DNA from: Candidatus Methanophagales archaeon
GTDB taxonomy: Archaea; Halobacteriota; Syntropharchaeia; Alkanophagales; Methanospirareceae
Direction of reading: 5' to 3'
Assembly (NCBI GenBank): GCA_023131215.1
Contig: JAGLZV010000029.1
Span: 1-25,597 of the forward strand
Length of the DNA stretch: 25,597 nt
The position numbers and the translations under genes are program-made. Within the stretch, counting starts at the first letter, position 1; the number at the start of each line of letters is the position of its first letter. Shown in pieces: positions 14,272 to 20,900 of this stretch. Below the pieces are notes generated by a model. It saw only the letters and a list, made by a program, of their open reading frames with translations. It was not told where the DNA came from and did no database searches.

Positions 14272-15110
14272 TTTTCACCACTTCCTTTTCTTTTTCTTCT
14301 GAGCAAAAGCAGATACGCCACTGCAAGCAGTCCAGCAAATGCGAATGCTACCCCAACCCCGGGTAATTTTAATGCTGGTGTTAAACTTGAAGAGGATATG
14401 GGAGTTGGTGTTGATGTTATCGCACTAAGAGAGGTTGCAGATTGCTCTTCTAATAGCGATTCCCCTTTCTCTCTTTCTTTCTCTTTGTAACACGGTATTC
14501 TCACACATACAGAATTCGATTCGTGTTTGTTTACCCCCTTCTTATAAACAGCCTTGAAAACCGCACTATTTTCTCCTTCTTCTGCTCCACTAATATTAAA
14601 TACCGCTATCGCTGACTCTCCTGGCTTCATCTTACCAATGTATATGCCCTCTTCAAACGGTGCCTTTATTTTAAATGTAAAATCAACTTTCTTACCCGGT
14701 CCTATTACGCCAGCAGAGATATGCCTGTTGTAGACTTTGAAGTCGTTATCGACAATATGAGCCTCTTTTATGTATGCGTCCATTGTGAAGTGTGTTTCTG
14801 CTTCAACCTTATCCTTATCCAGGCATATATCCCTCTCTATCGGCTTATCTTGCATATTCTCAAGTGTTATCGTAAGCACACCTACGTCACTGGGCATTAA
14901 CGTCTCAGGGCTAAGCGCATAGCCGGTTACCATCACAGAAGGTTTTGGATTTGAAGCGCTTTTAGTCTTACTTAACAGGTCGTCTATCTCAGCTGCGGAA
15001 ACCGGGATGGATATTGGAGAAATCAAAGATATAACGGATACAATAGCAAAAAGCGGTATGGCTTTTTCTTTTCCTTTTTTATTCCATCCTCTTACTATAT
15101 TACCCCTCAC
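14268..15110 (-). CDS. Surface protein with signal peptide and PGF-CTERM-like tail
   Basis: A 280-residue protein. Residues about 14-40 form a signal peptide ending near V-S-A-A-E. A central beta-rich domain (about 55-215) contains V-L-T-I-T-L-E-N-M-Q-D-K-P-I, as in CARDB/COG1361-type S-layer-associated domains. Then comes a serine/threonine/proline linker and L-P-G-V-G-V-A-F-A-F-A-G-L-L-A-V-A-Y-L-L followed by R-R-K-R-K, a PGF-CTERM-like anchor with G-V in place of G-F. The start is a GTG with GGAGA directly in front, so the initiation site is less certain. A TATA-like TATTTAAA at 15148-15155 would place transcription start about 15 bp before it. First gene of the chelatase run; it may be the surface partner that presents a tetrapyrrole or metal. 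Confidence 0.75.
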   Translation of the reverse strand: MRGNIVRGWNKKGKEKAIPLFAIVSVISLISPISIPVSAAEIDDLLSKTKSASNPKPSVMVTGYALSPETLMPSDVGVLTITLENMQDKPIERDICLDKDKVEAETHFTMDAYIKEAHIVDNDFKVYNRHISAGVIGPGKKVDFTFKIKAPFEEGIYIGKMKPGESAIAVFNISGAEEGENSAVFKAVYKKGVNKHESNSVCVRIPCYKEKEREKGESLLEEQSATSLSAITSTPTPISSSSLTPALKLPGVGVAFAFAGLLAVAYLLLLRRKRKGSGEK

Positions 15111-15147
15111 TCTCCTTTCAACTCAATTTAGAAGTGCGATATTTCTC

Positions 15148-15214
15148 TTTAAATATCTTTTGTTTTGGCTAATAACTATAACCCAAATAGGTAACATTAC
15201 AAAATCCTACCTAT
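15148..15214 (-). promoter_or_regulatory. Promoter region of the chelatase run, with dyads
   Basis: On the minus strand TATTTAAA (15148-15155) is a good archaeal TATA box for the surface-protein gene. About 35 bp upstream lies the dyad GTAA-TG-TTAC (15191-15200), inside a weaker pair of 7-bp arms ATAGGTA/TACCTAT (15187-15193 and 15208-15214) that overlaps the stop of the regulator gene. The ATTAC half-site recurs in the palindrome in front of the regulator, suggesting the same protein may bind both. Confidence 0.4.
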
Positions 15215-16117
15215 GACTTGAACAGGCTTTTTAAGCGATTTCTTCAGCATTTCCATATTTTCCTCTTCCACTGTAATAAGCACAACGGTTGAAGGTCCCG
15301 CCGATTTTTCTATATCGATATCCATTTCCTCCTCAATTTTATATTTATAACCTGAGATGCTCTGCATCATTTCTAAGCTTCTTTTTATCCCTTCGTGACC
15401 AACGGGTATGATTTCATGGACAAACCCCTTCTTTGAAAGTTTCTGCACATCCTCCACCATTACGATACTTCTGGCACTGGCTTTTAGCACTTCATCCCTC
15501 ACCTTTGGCTCACCTACTGCAGCAATCAAATTACCTTTTAATGACTTACCAACTTTCAATTCCTTCTCCATGCATGTGCCCAATGCGGTAATACTCATGC
15601 CAGTTTGGTTTGTTTCGATGTTCTCCTCTGTATGCCCTTCTAATATCTCCAATGCTTTAATTTTATGCGCTTCCTCTCTTATCCCCTGAAATATTTGTGA
15701 GCCGGTGGGGAAGAATTCTACACTCAGGTTGACAACCAAAACAATCGGCTGCGCTCCCGAAGACAGAACCTTTATAAGCACTGTTCGAGCCATTAACCGT
15801 CCCAGGAGTTTGCCATCAAGTTTGACCACATCTTCTTTCTTTGGTCCTATGCCACCGGAGGATGTATTAGCAAGCACGAATGCCTGTCCATTCTTGAGTT
15901 TCATAATAACGAGGTCACCCCATTTAGAGGTTGAAATCTCATTTGGAGATATTTTCAGGCTCCTGAGGTCTATGAATCCTCCTATATTCTCCAAGAGTTG
16001 AAAATAAATTGTCAGTGCGTGTCTTATTACCTCGGAGCGAGTGATGCCATTCCTGGTTGCAATTTCGTCAATCTTCTGTATTTTCGTTTTTGGTAGTCGG
16101 ATGTTTACGGGTTCCAT
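15197..16117 (-). CDS. Ribbon-helix-helix regulator fused to a CblS-like AIR-synthase-fold domain
   Basis: A 306-residue fusion. Residues 1-45 are a CopG/NikR-type ribbon-helix-helix: a short strand V-N-I-R-L-P, then R-N-G-I-T-R-S-E-V-I-R-H-A. From about residue 65 the chain follows the PurM/AIR-synthase-related pattern S-S-G-G-I-G-P-K-K-E-D-V-V, L-M-A-R-T-V-L-I-K-V-L-S-S-G-A-Q-P-I, then E-G-H-T-E-E-N-I-E-T (about 160-169) and M-S-I-T-A-L-G-T. That last block closely resembles what I remember of CblS, the alpha-ribazole kinase of Gram-positive bacteria. It could be a regulator that senses a lower-ligand nucleoside, a kinase that represses its own genes, or both. AAAGGAGAGG 8 bp before the ATG supports the start. 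It faces the damaged cobT across a 14-bp palindrome and sits upstream of the chelatase genes. Confidence 0.75.
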   Translation of the reverse strand: MEPVNIRLPKTKIQKIDEIATRNGITRSEVIRHALTIYFQLLENIGGFIDLRSLKISPNEISTSKWGDLVIMKLKNGQAFVLANTSSGGIGPKKEDVVKLDGKLLGRLMARTVLIKVLSSGAQPIVLVVNLSVEFFPTGSQIFQGIREEAHKIKALEILEGHTEENIETNQTGMSITALGTCMEKELKVGKSLKGNLIAAVGEPKVRDEVLKASARSIVMVEDVQKLSKKGFVHEIIPVGHEGIKRSLEMMQSISGYKYKIEEEMDIDIEKSAGPSTVVLITVEEENMEMLKKSLKKPVQVIGRIL

Positions 16118-16140
16118 TTTGTCTTCCTCTCCTTTACTGC

Positions 16141-16154
16141 ATTACATCTGTAAT
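16141..16154. promoter_or_regulatory. Palindromic operator candidate ATTACA-TC-TGTAAT
   Basis: A perfect 6+2+6 dyad in the divergent region between the RHH fusion and cobT, 24 bp before the regulator's ATG. A TATA-like TTTTTTAAAT on the minus strand (about 16168-16177) puts the expected transcription start close to the dyad, where a bound repressor would block it. Ribbon-helix-helix dimers commonly bind such short inverted sites, so autoregulation is likely. Confidence 0.5.
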
Positions 16155-16198
16155 ACAAAAAGAAACATTTAAAAAAGATTGATTTTATTGCTTCCAGC

Positions 16199-16641
16199 AT
16201 GGACAGGATAAAAGAAGCAATAGAAAGGATAAAGAGATAATAACAATGGCTGGAGATCACGGCGTTGCGGATGAAGGCGTGAGTGCTTATCCAAAGGAAG
16301 TAACACCGCAAATGGTTTACAATTTCTTAAGCGGCGGAGCGGCGATAAACGTTCTCGCAAGACATATCGGTGCGAGAGTTGTTGTCGTGGATATGGGCGT
16401 GGCAGCGGAATACGAACTTAGTCCGAAGATAAGGGATTATCTCATTGCATCGCATCTCTCAGTTGAAGCCTGTCATCGAGCTATTTTAGACCACCTCGGA
16501 ATCAAACCGTTGTTCAATCTGAATATGCGACTTGGTGAAGGCACGGGTGCAGCACTCGGAATAAGCATCGTGGACGCATCCTGTAAGATATTGCGAGAGA
16601 TGGCTACGTTTGAAGAAGCAGGTGTCTCGGAGAAGGAATGA
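16199..16641 (+). pseudogene. cobT: Damaged cobT (lower-base phosphoribosyltransferase), two internal deletions
   Basis: CobT normally has about 350 residues and joins nicotinate mononucleotide with the lower base to give alpha-ribazole phosphate. Here an ATG at 16199 gives a helix-like start of 13 residues (I-K-E-A-I-E-R-I-K-R) and then a stop at 16238; in another frame the text resumes with I-I-T-M-A-G-D-H-G-V-A-D-E-G-V-S-A-Y-P, typical of CobT about 70 residues in. It continues through V-V-V-D-M-G-V and then jumps directly to Y-L-I-A-S-H-L-S and the C-terminal R-L-G-E-G-T-G-A-A-L-G and M-A-T-F-E-E-A-G-V-S. The R-N-M-A, G-E-M-G-I-G-N-T-T, G-G-F-E and D-G-F-I regions between are missing, about 150 residues. 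The open part (16246-16641, 131 codons) is intact, so a shortened product could be made, but the active site is incomplete. An assembly fault is possible. Confidence 0.8.
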
Positions 16642-16656
16642 AGAGGAAAGAAAAGG

Positions 16657-17778
16657 ATGTCCGAAGATAGGATAAAGGATTTCGGCAGCATGATTACCGA
16701 GCTCATGCGGGGAAGAAACCTTACACGGAGCGAGGCATGCGAGATGTTCCGCCAGGTGCTCATGAATGAACAGCCAGATTTGCAGCAAGGAGCTTTCTTA
16801 GTGGCAATGACTGCTAAAGGTGCGACGCCAGAGGAGATCGCTGGCATTTGGGATGCCCTTTACGAATACGATACCGTGAAAGTAACACCCGCAGTGTCAC
16901 AGCCTCTGGTCGAAAACTGTGGTACTGGAATGGATGCAATCAATACTTTCAATATCAGCACCGCTGCTTCTATCGTTGCAGCAGCCAACGGTATCTGCAT
17001 GGCGAAACATGGGGCAAGAGCAATTACATCCAGGTGCGGGGCAGTTGACATCTTGGAAGCAGTAGGAGTTGATGCGGAATGTGAAGTGGAAATTGTAAAA
17101 AGAAGTATAGAAAAAGCAGGAATTGGCATCTTCAATGGTATGAGTCCTAAAGTCCATCCCCAACTGGCAAGAATCCTGTCTCAGATTCGGTTTGGCACCT
17201 TCCTGAATATCGCGGCTTCTCTTGCCAATCCTGCACTTCCTCACTACGCTGTAAGAGGTGTCTATTCCAAGGACCTGGTTGAGCCTGTCGCCATGACAAT
17301 GAGAGAAATTGGTTATCAGAGAGCTTTTGTAGTTCATGGTATGAACGAAGATGGGACCAAAGGCATGGATGAAGTCTCCACCATAGGTGAAACAATCGTT
17401 GCGGAACTGCATGAAAATGGTGAAATTACTACTTATACCGTTACTCCAGAGAAGTTTGGAATTCAACGCACTGACGCACATGCTCTTCTTCACGCTTCAA
17501 ACATTAAAGAAGAAGCTCTATGCTTCCTGAAGATATTGAGCGGCGTGGAACAGGGTCAAAAAGCCGATATCGTCTGTCTCAATACCGCCCCTATTTTATA
17601 TTTGATAGGCAAAGCCAGAAACCTCAGTGATGGAGTGGAAATAGCGAGAAAGACACTCGAATATGGTGAAGCAATCGCTAAATTGAGAGAATGGGTGAGA
17701 GAACAAAATTCTGACGCTGAACAAGGTGAGAACAAACTTGAATGTCTGTTAGAGGAGATTAAGGGGGGATTAAAATGA
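16657..17778 (+). CDS. Anthranilate phosphoribosyltransferase-like (TrpD family) protein
   Basis: A 373-residue class IV phosphoribosyltransferase, somewhat longer than TrpD (about 340). The N-terminal helical part has L-T-R-S-E-A and a Q-Q-G-A-F-L-V-A-M-T-A-K-G segment. The phosphoribosyl diphosphate loop is C-G-T-G-M-D-A-I-N-T-F-N-I-S-T (about 88-102), where TrpD has G-T-G-G-D. It is followed by K-H-G-A-R-A-I-T-S-R-C-G-A-V-D-I-L-E-A-V-G-V (TrpD K-H-G-N-R-x-x-S-S-x-x-G-S-A-D) and H-P-Q-L-A-R. The changes in the acceptor-binding segment and the absence of other trp genes make tryptophan synthesis unlikely. Fifteen bp downstream of the cobT remnant, and sharing ATGA with the dehydrogenase gene, it may put phosphoribose on another ring compound, possibly one linked to corrinoid lower ligands; this is a guess. 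Confidence 0.78.
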   Translation: MSEDRIKDFGSMITELMRGRNLTRSEACEMFRQVLMNEQPDLQQGAFLVAMTAKGATPEEIAGIWDALYEYDTVKVTPAVSQPLVENCGTGMDAINTFNISTAASIVAAANGICMAKHGARAITSRCGAVDILEAVGVDAECEVEIVKRSIEKAGIGIFNGMSPKVHPQLARILSQIRFGTFLNIAASLANPALPHYAVRGVYSKDLVEPVAMTMREIGYQRAFVVHGMNEDGTKGMDEVSTIGETIVAELHENGEITTYTVTPEKFGIQRTDAHALLHASNIKEEALCFLKILSGVEQGQKADIVCLNTAPILYLIGKARNLSDGVEIARKTLEYGEAIAKLREWVREQNSDAEQGENKLECLLEEIKGGLK

Positions 17779-18821
17779 AAGCGGCAGTTCTGGGAAGAAT
17801 AAAGGATTTAAAGATAGTGGATATAGATACACCTGCGTGTAACCTTGGGGATATATTGATAAAAGTAGAAGCATGTGCGATTTGCAAAACAGATGTAAAG
17901 ATGTTCCATGCTGGGCATCGTGACCTCAAACTGCCACGCGTGCTCGGGCATGAAGTTGCCGGGACAATCGTTGAGGTTGGAAAAGGAGTTGAGGACAAAT
18001 TCAAAGTGGATGATCGAGTGCAAGTAGCTCCGGGGCTTCCATGCGGAAGTTGCCCCTTCTGCATAAGGGGCGTTCCCAATATGTGCGACGCTATGGAAAT
18101 AATAGGCTTTCATCATGATGGTGGATTCGCTGAATACATGCTCGTTCCCGCAAATGGAGTTCAAAATGGGTGTGTGAATAAGATACCACCGTCTTTATCC
18201 TTTGAAGAAGCATCTCTCACGGAACCTATCGCCTGTTGCATCAATGCGTTGGAACTTTGCCATGTAGAACTTGGAGATGTAGTCGCAATCTTTGGAGCTG
18301 GCCCAATCGGCCATTTATGTGCTCAATCAGCCCAGCTCTTTGGAGCATCAGAAATCATCATCATCGAAAATTCTCCACAAAGAATCGAATTTGCTGAAAA
18401 GAATAACTTGGCAGATGTTATTATAGATTCAAGAGCTATTGATATTGACCCTGTGGAAGCACTGCGAGAGGAAACCAATAGTAACGGAGTAGATGTAGTT
18501 ATCCCTGCCTGTTCTGCTCCTTCGGTCCCTGTTCAAGGCGTCAAAATACTCAATAAACGTGGAAGAATCGTATTTTTCTCCGGTCTGCCATACGGATATG
18601 AAAATATCTCCCTCGACCACAACCTGATACATTATAAAGAGATTCAAATATTCGGCGCATACGGTTGCACTTCCGAGCAAAATAGAGAAGCGGTGAGGAT
18701 GTTATCTGCTGGAAGGATAAATGTAAAGTATCTGATTACGCATCGCATCTCTTTGGATGAGCTAATCAAGGGTTTTGAAATGGTTGATATGCATAATGCG
18801 ATGGAAGTTGTGGTGAAATAA
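17775..18821 (+). CDS. Zinc-dependent medium-chain alcohol dehydrogenase
   Basis: A 348-residue MDR-family dehydrogenase. C-A-I-C-K-T-D-V (about 34-41) supplies the catalytic-zinc cysteine, G-H-E-V-A-G (about 57-62) the histidine-glutamate pair, and the four cysteines of C-G-S-C-P-F-C-I-R-G-V-P-N-M-C the structural zinc site. The NAD(P) loop is F-G-A-G-P-I-G near residue 173, followed by acidic I-I-E-N, which favours NAD. The layout is closest to sorbitol/threonine dehydrogenases. Substrate unknown. It overlaps the TrpD-like gene by ATGA, so the two probably act on one pathway, and it ends 5 bp from the oppositely oriented dihydropteroate-synthase-like gene. Confidence 0.9.
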   Translation: MKAAVLGRIKDLKIVDIDTPACNLGDILIKVEACAICKTDVKMFHAGHRDLKLPRVLGHEVAGTIVEVGKGVEDKFKVDDRVQVAPGLPCGSCPFCIRGVPNMCDAMEIIGFHHDGGFAEYMLVPANGVQNGCVNKIPPSLSFEEASLTEPIACCINALELCHVELGDVVAIFGAGPIGHLCAQSAQLFGASEIIIIENSPQRIEFAEKNNLADVIIDSRAIDIDPVEALREETNSNGVDVVIPACSAPSVPVQGVKILNKRGRIVFFSGLPYGYENISLDHNLIHYKEIQIFGAYGCTSEQNREAVRMLSAGRINVKYLITHRISLDELIKGFEMVDMHNAMEVVVK

Positions 18822-18826
18822 TGAAT

Positions 18827-20359
18827 TTAAAATAATGCCTCGTCCTGCTCATAACTCCGATTCAATCGCAGAGCGAGTTCAGCCTTTGTTAACTCTTTAC
18901 TTAGATAAGAAACGTGCTCAAGCAATGAAACCATATCCAAGCGCAAGATTGTATCCATTACCTCCTTTGCACTTCTCCCTACTATCCGTTTCCCGGTAGG
19001 CGAATGTTCGGCATATATCTTCTTATCGCTATCGCCTTCACCTTCTATTTCACAAATACCTATTTTAAAGCATCCCTTAGGGTCAAGTCTCCATTTCTTA
19101 TCCCCTTTCGCAACAATAAGCTCTTTATCTTGAAGTTGCACGACTGGCTTTCTTCTCTTCTCCTTCAACATCAAAAGGTCGAATCCAACGTCCTTAGGTG
19201 CGCTTTTGCGTGCTTTTGCGAGTGTCATCATCTCTGATGCTATCCTCAACTCTCTTACACTTCCTATCGCTTTGTCACTGTACTCAGGTGTAAAAAGAAT
19301 ATCAGCATTCAATTCGGAGGCTATACCCGCTAAGGTTGCGTTTATACCCACCGAATCCGCATCCATAAGCTCTGTGACGTTTCCAACGCCAAAGAAAAGA
19401 GGCGTGCTCTTATCTTGCAACCTGAAAAGATAATAGTTGTATAAGGATTTTGCAATTCCATATCCAACGGCATTCAACACGGGGTCTGCGATTACGTGCT
19501 TTATGCCCTGCTCCTTAGCCCTCTTTATGTTTGCAAACAAGCTCTCATTGTTTTTGTCAGATGCGTCAAAATCAGGAATTACAACTGCCACTATGTCATT
19601 TTCCCTTATCTCATCACCCACTTCCGAAATATTTTCTTTATTCAGGCTGAGTACCATGTCAGCGCCGGTTTCTATGCCTGCAAGTATTAGTTCTGCATCT
19701 AAGGTATCAACAGAAAGGGGAACATCGGGTGCAAAAGCCAAAACCGCTTTTACTGCTTTTTTCACTTCGCCTGGGTTTGCACCCACGTGAATGCCAATGT
19801 CTATTATATCCGCGCCGCTATTCATGAAATGCTCTATTTTTTGATGTATTTCCCCCTCATTGAGCCGCGTTGCATCCACGAGCTCTGCGCAGATCTTCAT
19901 CCTCACTCCTCCACCTATTTTCACTCCTTTTATACTGAATTTTTCTTTTACACCGCTCTCCAACTTATACAACTGTTGCTTCGCATTCTCTTTTCTCTTC
20001 TCCGCTAAAAACACATCCGCTGGTATGTGTGAAGAGAACTGCATCTCCTCTGCAAATTGTAACGTATCCCCGATGTCGTATGCATGTCTGGGTCCCAACC
20101 TGATTGGTGTGGTGATTTCTTTTTCTAATCTGCTGAAATCCGCTTTGCAAAGTCCTGAAAGTAAGATTAGGTCATAGTCCGATTTTTTAGAAATAAAATG
20201 TTTCTCAAATGCCTTTCTCAGCGATTTAGGCGTGGAAAAAGCGGCAATACTTAAGTCCTGTGTAAGCACATCGCAGTCTATATGAGCAAAATTTGTAGTT
20301 CTTACTGCGTCCTTAACCATTCCTTCTGCTTTCCTTCCAGTTGCTAATAGTATCTTCAT
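18827..20359 (-). CDS. Dihydropteroate synthase-like protein of tetrahydromethanopterin synthesis
   Basis: A 510-residue protein resembling the archaeal family typified by MJ0107. An N-terminal domain (about 1-140: K-I-L-L-A-T-G-R-K-A-E, L-I-L-L-S-G-L-C) is followed by a TIM-barrel pterin-binding domain (about 153-390): A-E-L-V-D-A-T-R-L, D-I-I-D-I-G-I-H-V-G-A-N-P-G, V-P-L-S-V-D-T-L-D, V-I-A-D-P-V-L-N. Bacterial dihydropteroate synthase couples pterin with p-aminobenzoate. The archaeal homologue is thought to take part in joining the pterin and arylamine parts of tetrahydromethanopterin, the C1 carrier of methanogens. The C-terminal 100 residues are less conserved. It starts in an ATGA overlap with the Lrp-type regulator gene. 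Confidence 0.85.
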   Translation of the reverse strand: MKILLATGRKAEGMVKDAVRTTNFAHIDCDVLTQDLSIAAFSTPKSLRKAFEKHFISKKSDYDLILLSGLCKADFSRLEKEITTPIRLGPRHAYDIGDTLQFAEEMQFSSHIPADVFLAEKRKENAKQQLYKLESGVKEKFSIKGVKIGGGVRMKICAELVDATRLNEGEIHQKIEHFMNSGADIIDIGIHVGANPGEVKKAVKAVLAFAPDVPLSVDTLDAELILAGIETGADMVLSLNKENISEVGDEIRENDIVAVVIPDFDASDKNNESLFANIKRAKEQGIKHVIADPVLNAVGYGIAKSLYNYYLFRLQDKSTPLFFGVGNVTELMDADSVGINATLAGIASELNADILFTPEYSDKAIGSVRELRIASEMMTLAKARKSAPKDVGFDLLMLKEKRRKPVVQLQDKELIVAKGDKKWRLDPKGCFKIGICEIEGEGDSDKKIYAEHSPTGKRIVGRSAKEVMDTILRLDMVSLLEHVSYLSKELTKAELALRLNRSYEQDEALF

Positions 20360-20835
20360 TCGCTAAAACACTCCATAAACGGGTCTTCGGGGTTATCCTT
20401 CATCGTTTGATACACGATAAACGTCTCAGTCCGCTCAACAGCGCCAAAAGATTGCATCGTCCTTAAGAATTCTGTCATCTCATCCTTATCCCTGAAAAGA
20501 AGCTCCAGGAAAAAATCAAACCTGCCGAAGAGGAGTTGAATTTTCCTTACGTTTTTACTGTTCCTCAAGAACTCACTGAGTTCATTCCTCAATTTCTCTT
20601 CTGGTTTTGCAATGAGCAGAACATAAGCCTTGAAGGAGAACCCGAGCTTATCCGCATCTAAACACACCGAAAATCCCTTTACCACACCTTCCCCTGACAG
20701 CTTCCTCACGCGCTCAAAAGCTACTTGCCTGCTTATCCCGCACCTTCTGCTCAGCTCAGAATAGGAAAGCCTCCCGTTCTCAAGCAGCGCTCTCAAAATA
20801 CATTTGTCCTTCTTCTTCAACTTCATTTCCACCAT
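20356..20835 (-). CDS. Lrp/AsnC-family transcriptional regulator
   Basis: A 159-residue protein with an N-terminal winged helix-turn-helix (I-L-R-A-L-L-E-N-G-R-L-S-Y-S-E-L-S-R-R-C-G-I-S-R-Q-V-A-F, split here by the conserved G-I-S turn) and a C-terminal RAM-type sensor domain (about 65-145; Y-V-L-L-I-A-K, L-F-G-R-F-D-F-F-L-E-L). Such proteins form octamers and respond to amino acids or related small molecules. The start is either the ATG at 20835 or the one at 20826, which has GGTGG just upstream. Coupled to the dihydropteroate-synthase-like gene and divergent from pckG, it could control both sides. Confidence 0.9.
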   Translation of the reverse strand: MVEMKLKKKDKCILRALLENGRLSYSELSRRCGISRQVAFERVRKLSGEGVVKGFSVCLDADKLGFSFKAYVLLIAKPEEKLRNELSEFLRNSKNVRKIQLLFGRFDFFLELLFRDKDEMTEFLRTMQSFGAVERTETFIVYQTMKDNPEDPFMECFSE

Positions 20836-20859
20836 TTGTAAAAATTAAATATCGAAAAC

Positions 20860-20867
20860 TTTATAAA
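20860..20867 (+). promoter_or_regulatory. TATA box of pckG
   Basis: TTTATAAA, centred about 25 bp before an expected transcription start near 20889. It decides the pckG start: the in-frame TTG at 20868 would lie upstream of the transcript, while the ATG at 20901 follows it with a short leader. Confidence 0.6.
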
Positions 20868-20900
20868 TTGATTACATATTTATCTCTTTTGGTTTTGATT

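Noticed and set aside
16657..17778. Thymidine/AMP phosphorylase
   Set aside because: The fold family is shared, but the C-G-T-G-x-D-A-I-N-T-F-N-I-S-T loop and overall length fit the TrpD side better.
20868..20900. TTG start for pckG giving 11 more residues
   Set aside because: It abuts the TATA box and would lie upstream of the transcript; the added residues are hydrophobic and not typical of the family.
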